Shown here piece by piece: positions 7,096 to 12,742 of a stretch of 12,742 bases of DNA; the first letter of the stretch is position 1, and the number at the start of each line of letters is the position of its first letter. The DNA comes from Bacillota bacterium (GTDB lineage Bacteria; Eremiobacterota; SpSt-956; JAKJGF01). The stretch spans positions 1 through 12,742 of the forward strand of contig JAKPQU010000465.1 in the NCBI GenBank assembly GCA_029555925.1, read 5' to 3'. The position numbers were made by a program, and so were the translations under genes. The notes below the pieces were generated by a model. That model was not told where the DNA came from, made no database searches, and was given only the letters and a program-made list of their open reading frames with translations.

Positions 7096-7123
7096 ACTTA
7101 CTTTTCACTACTCACTTTTCACT
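7096..7123 (-). repeat. GTGAAAAGT-type repeat
   Basis: The reverse complement of 7100-7123 matches 200-223 at 23 of 24 positions. Both copies are followed by a GATTAT segment on the plus strand. It lies just upstream of the promoter of the Cys-rich gene. Confidence 0.6.
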
Positions 7124-7132
7124 GATTATAAA

Positions 7133-7161
7133 TTGACATAATATTAAAGATATGTTATATT
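7133..7161 (+). promoter_or_regulatory. sigma70-type promoter of the Cys-rich repeat gene
   Basis: A perfect TTGACA (7133-7138), a 17-base spacer and TATATT (7156-7161) make this the strongest-looking promoter in the window. The leader is about 55 bases. Confidence 0.75.
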
Positions 7162-7222
7162 TTTAACTGTTGAAAAATTTTATAAAGCATTCAAAAAAAC
7201 ACATAATCAGGAGGTGAATCTA

Positions 7223-7684
7223 ATGAAACACGGGAGAATCTTTCTGGTAATTGCAGTAATTCTTATCTCTATGCTTGCCATAAATCAATTTGTAGTTGCC
7301 AGTTGCAGACAGTGTACAGATAAAGAGAATAGCACTCAGTGCACAGATAAAGAAAAATGTCAGTGCACAGATAAAGAAAAATGTCCCCAATGCACAGATA
7401 AATGTCAGTGCACCTGTAAGGATAAATGTCAGTGCACAGAAAAATGTCAGTGTACAGATAAAGAAAAATGTCAGTGCACAGATAAATGTCAGTGCACCTG
7501 TAAGGATAAATGTCAGTGCACAGATAAATGTCAGTGCACAGACAAAGAAAAATGTCAGTGCACAGACAAAGAAAAATGTCTCCAGTGCACAGATAAAGAA
7601 AAATGTCAGTGCACAGACAAAGAAAAATGTCCCCAGTGCACAGATAAAGAAAAACCTTCTTCTGAGCAGCAGGCACCGAAATAA
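7223..7684 (+). CDS. exported cysteine-rich repeat protein (CTDKEKCQ repeats)
   Basis: I do not recognise a named family. Residues 1-27 are a signal peptide (MKHGRIFLV then a hydrophobic run to FVVAS). It is followed at once by a cysteine, and VASC fits a lipobox, so a lipid anchor is possible; signal peptidase I cleavage after VVA is the alternative. The rest is almost only eight-residue CTDKEKCQ and six-residue CTDKCQ units, with CTCKDKCQ variants, and a short polar tail SSEQQAPK. There are 31 cysteines, many as CxC and CxxxC, with alternating Lys and Asp/Glu and almost no hydrophobic residue after the signal. This composition suggests metal or metal-cluster binding like a metallothionein, or a disulfide-linked extracellular fibre; both are inference. 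A GTG at 7214 lies within the ribosome site AGGAGG (7209-7214); that site is eight bases from the ATG at 7223, so I use the ATG. Strong promoter and terminator suggest high expression. Confidence 0.75.
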   Translation: MKHGRIFLVIAVILISMLAINQFVVASCRQCTDKENSTQCTDKEKCQCTDKEKCPQCTDKCQCTCKDKCQCTEKCQCTDKEKCQCTDKCQCTCKDKCQCTDKCQCTDKEKCQCTDKEKCLQCTDKEKCQCTDKEKCPQCTDKEKPSSEQQAPK

Positions 7685-7709
7685 CGGAAGCAGGGCAATC
7701 ACCATATAA

Positions 7710-7749
7710 AAAAACATTATGGCACCTTTTAAGGTGTCATAATGTTTTT
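7710..7749. terminator. bidirectional intrinsic terminator
   Basis: A 19-bp stem (7710-7728 with 7731-7749) has a two-base loop and a single G-U pair, with an A run on the left and a T run on the right. It lies between the convergent Cys-rich gene and kinase gene and can stop transcription from both sides. Confidence 0.9.
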
Positions 7750-7778
7750 CCAGGATTTTCTTTATATTCTGTTAAAGT

Positions 7779-10556
7779 CTATAAATGTCTGGGAGTCTGG
7801 CAACATCGGAATCCTACATCATCAAATGTTTCATAATAAAGGGCTTTCCTTCTATGAGATATATGAAAACTCTCTATAAGAACATCTCTCCATGAGCCGC
7901 CTTTACAGACCCTTAAATCTTTCTCTTTTTCCTTTTCTCCCCTTTTAAGTTTACCACTTACCAGCGGTGATTTATATACATCCGAACACCATTCGGCAAT
8001 ATTACCGGACATATCCATAACTCCGTAAGGACTGGCACCTCCGCTAAAAGAACCAATAGGAGTAGTGCCTCTATCATTTTCCAGATCAAGCATTTTTTCA
8101 ACTATATCAGGGTCATCCATATTCCCGTTATTACATTTATATTTATCCCATTCCTGCCCCCATGGATAAATTCTCTCATCTGTTCCTCTACCTGCTTTCT
8201 CCCATTCCGCTTCTGTTGGTAATCTCTTTCCGCACCAGTCGGCATAAGCTTTAGCATCTTCCCAGTCTATACCTATAACAGGATGATCTGCCGTCTGAAG
8301 AGAATAATTCCAGCTTTCCGGTTCAGTATAATTTGTTTCCTGCAGAAAAATATTGTAACGGAAATTGGTAACAGGGTATTTATCTATATAATAAGCATAT
8401 AAATATACATGCGTTTTAGGGTTATCATCTTCAGGGTCATCACTTCCCATTACAAAAAGGCCTGATGGTATATAGATCATTTCCACTTCATCTTTCGGAT
8501 GAACTATGGATGCAGGCATATTGGCACCAAAAGGTTTAAGCAATGAATTAAATGATTTCAAAGGCTTGACTATCTGATCTTTTGGTTTACGTACTATCTC
8601 GATTGCTTTTATTTGCTTTTTTCTTTGAGGGCTTGGAATAATATCCTCTATATCTATTAAGCTGGATTTTGCCTTCTCTTCCTGGTATGTTATTGCTTCT
8701 GCTGTTGCTTCTACTGTTACTTCTTCTTCCAATTTTCTAAGTTCTTCCTGAACTTTTTTCTGCAGTTCTTCTTCAAGTAACCTTACTTCTTCTTCCTGCT
8801 CGCTTTTTTGTTCCTGAGACAATATATTCCCCTTAACAAAGGCACTATTCTGTGTATATTCCTCTTTACCCCAGTATAATCCCACTTTTTGCTTATATTC
8901 CTCTTTACCCCAGTAACGTTCTTCCTGACTGGATTTTTCCACTACTTCTTCATCGACTTTTTCTTTCTCTTCCTGTATCTCGTCTTCTTTTTCTTCCTCT
9001 ATGGATTTTTCTTTTTCTTCCTCCAGGTCTTGCCGGATAATTTCTTTTTCTTCTTCTTTTTCTTCTTCTATAGAAAGTTCGTCGAATTCTTCTTCCACTT
9101 CTTCTTCCTTTGTTTCTTCTTCGTCACTTTCTTCTATAGAAAGTTCGTCAAATTCTTCTTCCAGTTCTTCTTCCTTGACTTCGCCTTCATTCTCTTCTAT
9201 TAAAAATTCATCAAATTCTTCTTCTATGACCGGTTTATCTTCCAGTTCACCGGAAACTTCTTCAAATTCTTCTCCAATGTCTGTTCCACCTGTCACATCT
9301 GTTACTTCTTCTTCTATGACTTTTTCTTCTGACATTATATTGTTAGACTGACCTGCCTGTTTTGCAGTCTCTTCAAAACTCTTCGAGAATTCTTCCAATT
9401 TTTCCCGGTCAAACGTTTCCTTAGGTTTAAGGCTCTGTTTTTTTTCTTCTTCTCTTATAAGAGTAATAGGGTCTTTTTCTCCTGCCCATTCCAGCAAACC
9501 GGGAACTGATAATTCTTCTTCATCTCCTTCTTCGATAGGAGTTAAAGGGCCTGATGAAACATCTTCAATGTCTAAATCATAAAGTTCATCAGAGACAGAA
9601 TCATCTTCGTCAATTTGAAGATCAAAAACATCATCGCTTATATTCTGTTCATGTTTTATTATTTTATATGTTTCAAGAGCCTCCAGCATCTCTTTTGCAT
9701 GTTCGAATCTATTATAGACTTCTCTTTCCAGTGCCTTCATAACTATCTGTTCCAGGGAAGGCGTAATATTGGAATTAAAGAAAGATATAGGCTCAAAATC
9801 AAGGGGTACAGGAACTTCTCCCGTAAGTAAATGATGCATCGTAGCTCCAAGAGCATAAATATCACTTCTTGGTTCTACGTGACCTTTATACTGTTCCTTT
9901 GGTGCATAACCATCAGTACCTATAGAGGTTTTGGACACTCTCTGTTCCGGATTAACCACTCTGGCAATACCGAAATCTACCAGCATAGCCCTTCCGTCTT
10001 TTCGTATCATAATATTGGCAGGTTTTATATCACGGTAAATTATAGGAGGTTCCTGATTGTGGAGATAATCCAGTACTGTAAGAATCTGCTTCGACCATTC
10101 TACAACCTTGTCTTCAGAAAGATTGGGACTTCCTTCCCTTTCCAGAATTGTATCCAGATCTTCCCCTTCTATGAAAGACATGACAAGATAATATCTTCCG
10201 TTTTCTATGAAGTAATCATATACTACGGGGAGGTGATCATGCTGTAATTTAGATAATATTTTAGCTTCACTGTTAAATCTTCTTATGGCATAATCCTGAT
10301 CTTCACTGTTGTCATAATCAGAAAATAATTCCTTTACCGCACAAATTCTATCAAGTCTTCCATCAGTTGCCCTGTATACTGCCCCCATACCTCCGGCTTT
10401 GATAAGTGAAATAATTTTATAGCGAGTTCCCACCACATCACCGGGGGCAAGAGAACTGCCAGTATTAGCGCTGGAAGCCAATTCCACGCCGCAACTGCCG
10501 CAAAATTTGGAAGCATCAGAATTTTTAGCACCACAATTACTGCAGTAAAGGGGCAT
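7779..10556 (-). CDS. zinc-ribbon Ser/Thr protein kinase with Glu-rich middle and FGE-like C-terminal domain
   Basis: Four parts are visible. Residues 5-22 are a zinc ribbon (C5xxC8, C19xxC22). Residues of about 44-300 are a Hanks-type kinase: AGGMGAVY at 54-61, K75 in AVKEL, E97, catalytic loop YRDIKPAN (D176, K178, N181), D194-F-G and SDIYALG. The kinase looks active. Residues of about 310-660 are a highly acidic Glu/Lys-rich, probably coiled-coil or extended region with three EEFDE(L/F)xIEE repeats and two copies of YWGKEEY 13 residues apart. Residues of about 690-920 are an FGE-sulfatase/C-type-lectin-fold domain (MIYIPSGLFVMGS, WCGKRLPTEAEWEKAGRG, GNIAEWC, GGSW, GFRC). The two catalytic cysteines of true formylglycine-generating enzymes are not at the expected place after GGSW, so a binding role is likelier. 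A kinase joined to this domain is known, for example in chlamydial Pkn1. No membrane segment is seen. GAGGTGA just upstream of the ATG supports the start. Confidence 0.92.
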   Translation of the reverse strand: MPLYCSNCGAKNSDASKFCGSCGVELASSANTGSSLAPGDVVGTRYKIISLIKAGGMGAVYRATDGRLDRICAVKELFSDYDNSEDQDYAIRRFNSEAKILSKLQHDHLPVVYDYFIENGRYYLVMSFIEGEDLDTILEREGSPNLSEDKVVEWSKQILTVLDYLHNQEPPIIYRDIKPANIMIRKDGRAMLVDFGIARVVNPEQRVSKTSIGTDGYAPKEQYKGHVEPRSDIYALGATMHHLLTGEVPVPLDFEPISFFNSNITPSLEQIVMKALEREVYNRFEHAKEMLEALETYKIIKHEQNISDDVFDLQIDEDDSVSDELYDLDIEDVSSGPLTPIEEGDEEELSVPGLLEWAGEKDPITLIREEEKKQSLKPKETFDREKLEEFSKSFEETAKQAGQSNNIMSEEKVIEEEVTDVTGGTDIGEEFEEVSGELEDKPVIEEEFDEFLIEENEGEVKEEELEEEFDELSIEESDEEETKEEEVEEEFDELSIEEEKEEEKEIIRQDLEEEKEKSIEEEKEDEIQEEKEKVDEEVVEKSSQEERYWGKEEYKQKVGLYWGKEEYTQNSAFVKGNILSQEQKSEQEEEVRLLEEELQKKVQEELRKLEEEVTVEATAEAITYQEEKAKSSLIDIEDIIPSPQRKKQIKAIEIVRKPKDQIVKPLKSFNSLLKPFGANMPASIVHPKDEVEMIYIPSGLFVMGSDDPEDDNPKTHVYLYAYYIDKYPVTNFRYNIFLQETNYTEPESWNYSLQTADHPVIGIDWEDAKAYADWCGKRLPTEAEWEKAGRGTDERIYPWGQEWDKYKCNNGNMDDPDIVEKMLDLENDRGTTPIGSFSGGASPYGVMDMSGNIAEWCSDVYKSPLVSGKLKRGEKEKEKDLRVCKGGSWRDVLIESFHISHRRKALYYETFDDVGFRCCQTPRHL

Positions 10557-10578
10557 CTCATCACCTCTTAAAATATTT

Positions 10579-10674
10579 TACCACCCTGAGCATAAGCATT
10601 TATAAACATTTCCCTCCCGTCGCACCTTACACATTACAAGAGTATATTATGTATTATTTATACTTACCCAGGAA
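10579..10674 (-). repeat. MITE-like palindromic element, full copy in reverse orientation
   Basis: The left end TACC-N5-GAGCATAAG with CATTTATAAAC resembles the reversed right end seen at 4981. The far end TATGTATTATTTATACTTACC (shown in two parts: TATGTATTATT, then TATACTTACC) resembles the reversed left end at 3733. TTACACATTAC is also shared with 3707-3717. It fills half of the gap between the two signalling genes; the rest of 10557-10759 is AT-rich with no gene and no convincing promoter. Confidence 0.6.
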
Positions 10675-10759
10675 ATAAGCCCCGGAAATAATTTTATAAA
10701 TTTTTATATATTAGTTATTTTGATTAAAAATCCTTCTATTTCTTTACTTTTATCTATTT

Positions 10760-12742
10760 TTAAACAAATGTTTTCTTATCTTTATTTACCAGCCTGGAAA
10801 TAGCCCTGAGAGCTTCATTTATAGAAAAAGGCTTTTCCAGAAAAGGATTTACTTCGTGATTAAAAAAATTCAAACTTTCTAATTTATTTATTGCACCTGA
10901 CATAAATATAAAATTTTCTGCAAGTTCCGGTTTTTGCTCTTTTAACAATTCAAAAAGTTCCCTGCCATTCATCGATGGCATTTTTACATCACAGATTATT
11001 ATGTCAAAGTAACCTTTGTTTGAAATTTTTTCAAGAGCACTCTGTCCGTCTCTGGCAAGTTCCACCCTGTTTCCCTCTCTTGTAAGAGTCTCATCAAAAA
11101 GTTGAAGTACTGTATCTTCATCATCTATGACCAGTATATCAAAATCCCTGATATTCTGGTTAAGACCAGGTATATTCCTGACAGGGAAAACAATATTATT
11201 CTCAATAATAGGCAGAGCTATAGTAAAAATTGCCCCCTGGCCTTCTTCACTGACTGCGTGAATGGTACCTCCATGATCTTTTATTATGCCGTAGGATAAA
11301 CTCAGGCCGAGGCCTGTTCCTTTCCCCACTTCTTTTGTTGTAAAAAAAGGATCAAATATTCTGGTCAGGTTTTCTTTTGATATACCGGGGCCAGTATCAC
11401 TGAACTCAATAATAATACTCGCTTCTTTTTTGTAGGTTTTTATATTCATAACGCCTGAACGACTTGCCGATGTAACTGCCTGATGGGCATTATTAATAAT
11501 ATTAAGAAATACCTGCTGTAACTGATGGGGATCTCCCATAGTAACAGGTAAATTCTGATCAAGATTACATTTTATTTCAATATTATCTACTCTCATTTCA
11601 TAAGACTTAAGTTCAAGCACATTTTTTATTATACCATTTATATCTATTTTTGTTTTTTCCGGTTTATGCATCCTGGCAAAAGATAACAGGTTCTGGACAA
11701 TTCTTCGTGCTCTGGCTGCTTCTTCCTGTATACGCTTTAAATCCTTATAAATACTTTTATCTGCTTCCAGCATTAATAGTTCTGAAAAGCCTATTATACC
11801 TGTAAGAGGGTTATTTAACTCATGAGCCACCCCTGATACAAGCTGGCCCATAGTAGAAAGCTTTTCAGATTGTATTAGTTGTCTCTGTAATTCAATTTCT
11901 TTTTCAATATTTCTGATTATATGTGCAAGTCCAATAATTTTACCTTTTTCATCTTTTATAACAGTATAGGTTATTTTGACATGTATACGGGTGCCTGCCA
12001 CGGTAATTCTTTCAGTGTTTATCTCTTCCAGAATACCTTTCCTGAGAGCTTCCGAAAGTAGTTCATTTCTCTGAATTTTCAGGTCGTCAGGGATTAATAT
12101 CTGAGAGGATTTGCCTATAATTTCTTCTGACTTATAGCCGAATATCGTTTCCGCTCCTTTATTCCACGAAGTTATTATAGAATTATTATCTGTTCCGACG
12201 ATAGCCAGAGGGGCATTTGTTGTAATATTGGCAAGTTCACTTACATGTTCATAAAGTCTGGCATTTTCCATTGCAATAGCCACCTGTAAAGCTATTTGAT
12301 TTGCCACTTCCAGTTCAGTTTCAGAAAAGGCATTTTCTCTATAGCCGGCCACATTAAATGTTCCAATGATTTTTCTTCTAACTTTCAGAGGAATAATAAT
12401 AGCAGACAGAAGTTCTTCTCCTGAACAGGGAAGTTCCGGCACTTTATCTTCAGAAGGATTACATATAATGCCAGAAATCAGGTTCTGACTGAGAGTAGAT
12501 ATGTTAACAGGTATATAAAATTCATCTCCAAGTTCGATTTTTTCCTGGGATATAAGTGTACGAACTTTTACAAATTTATCTCCTTTATCCAGAAGAGCCA
12601 GACTGATAAGATCATAATTTATCAACCTTCTGATCTGGCAGCCTATTATTTTCAATATCTCTTCAAGATACAGACTGGAACTGATTGCTTTATTGATCTC
12701 GTTTATAACGGATATCCTTTCCACCTCTTCAATGGAAGCTTT
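10760..12742 (-). CDS. hybrid sensor histidine kinase (GAF-PAS-HisKA-HATPase-REC), 5' end outside the window
   Basis: This is a soluble sensor kinase with its own receiver. Counting from the GTG at 12724, a GAF domain covers about 10-155 and a PAS domain about 163-275 (APLAIVGTDN, GYKSEEIIGKS). The dimerisation/phosphoacceptor helix has H301 in GVAHELNNPLTG, and the ATP-binding domain has N411/N412, DTGPG (443-447) and GTGLGLSLSYGI. A receiver spans about 528-645 with D534/D535, phosphoacceptor D579, S609 and K631. All key residues are present. The frame stays open to the window edge (KASIEE precedes) and the GTG has no spaced ribosome site, so the protein most likely begins further right, perhaps with more sensory domains. 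No membrane segment is visible in this part. It lies on the same strand upstream of the Ser/Thr kinase, about 200 bases apart. No DNA-binding output is present; the partner regulator is unknown. Confidence 0.93.
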   Translation of the reverse strand, partial: KASIEEVERISVINEINKAISSSLYLEEILKIIGCQIRRLINYDLISLALLDKGDKFVKVRTLISQEKIELGDEFYIPVNISTLSQNLISGIICNPSEDKVPELPCSGEELLSAIIIPLKVRRKIIGTFNVAGYRENAFSETELEVANQIALQVAIAMENARLYEHVSELANITTNAPLAIVGTDNNSIITSWNKGAETIFGYKSEEIIGKSSQILIPDDLKIQRNELLSEALRKGILEEINTERITVAGTRIHVKITYTVIKDEKGKIIGLAHIIRNIEKEIELQRQLIQSEKLSTMGQLVSGVAHELNNPLTGIIGFSELLMLEADKSIYKDLKRIQEEAARARRIVQNLLSFARMHKPEKTKIDINGIIKNVLELKSYEMRVDNIEIKCNLDQNLPVTMGDPHQLQQVFLNIINNAHQAVTSASRSGVMNIKTYKKEASIIIEFSDTGPGISKENLTRIFDPFFTTKEVGKGTGLGLSLSYGIIKDHGGTIHAVSEEGQGAIFTIALPIIENNIVFPVRNIPGLNQNIRDFDILVIDDEDTVLQLFDETLTREGNRVELARDGQSALEKISNKGYFDIIICDVKMPSMNGRELFELLKEQKPELAENFIFMSGAINKLESLNFFNHEVNPFLEKPFSINEALRAISRLVNKDKKTFV

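Noticed and set aside
7317..7650. Regular short repeats that could be taken for a CRISPR array
   Set aside because: The repeats are contiguous 18-24 base coding units in frame with a signal peptide gene; there are no unique spacers.
7220..7717. Long antisense and alternate frames over the Cys-rich gene
   Set aside because: They are low-complexity shadows (Phe/Leu/Cys or Val/Ser/Ala repeats) of a repetitive gene with its own signal peptide, ribosome site and promoter.
7779..8100. FGE-like C-terminal domain as a diversity-generating retroelement target
   Set aside because: There is no reverse transcriptase or template repeat in the window, and the domain end is not rich in the AAY codons typical of a variable region.
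8852..9351. Plus-strand Ser- or Phe-rich frames
   Set aside because: They mirror the Glu-rich GAA/GAG codons of the kinase spacer on the other strand and have no ribosome site.

Overview
This is a low-GC bacterial stretch with good Shine-Dalgarno sites and several recognisable sigma70-type promoters. The mix of bacterial microcompartment (BMC) vertex proteins, a zinc-ribbon Ser/Thr kinase fused to a formylglycine-generating-enzyme-like (FGE-like) domain, a large hybrid histidine kinase and short degenerate intergenic repeats (GTGAAAAGT and CGTGACGCGTAA types) resembles genomes of uncultured phyla such as Eremiobacterota, Riflebacteria or Atribacterota. The sequence does not fix the taxon.

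Layout. At 1-215 there is only a possible decayed gene end. A 14-helix MFS exporter (273-1742, minus) is divergent from a two-gene plus-strand unit. That unit holds a single-chain cobalamin-dependent mutase, with a GlmS-like B12 domain joined to a GlmE-like barrel (1860-3692), and an opine-dehydrogenase-family oxidoreductase (3871-4971). A secreted CAP-domain protein follows (5046-5807). Converging on it from the minus strand are three consecutive EutN/CcmL-type vertex proteins (6881 down to 5874) with their own promoter. Next come a secreted or lipid-anchored protein made almost entirely of CTDKEKCQ-type repeats (7223-7684), a strong bidirectional terminator, the 925-aa kinase/FGE-like protein (7779-10556, minus) and a hybrid histidine kinase that runs off the right edge (10760-12742, minus).

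How the parts may work together. The mutase and dehydrogenase look like consecutive steps in breaking down or remodelling an amino or related organic acid, and the divergent MFS protein could move a substrate or product. Known ethanolamine and propanediol compartments also enclose B12 enzymes. Three pentamer genes next to a B12 mutase/dehydrogenase pair therefore make a compartment for this chemistry possible, but the shell genes lie on the other strand and no hexamer gene is visible here.

Intergenic space is largely filled by a family of about 95-bp elements with inverted ends (TACT-N5-GAGCATAAA). There are two full-length and two partial copies, plus a core-only fragment. A second family is built on GTGAAAAGT. 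The most unusual items are the fused mutase/opine dehydrogenase pair, the isolated vertex-protein trio and the 31-cysteine repeat protein.
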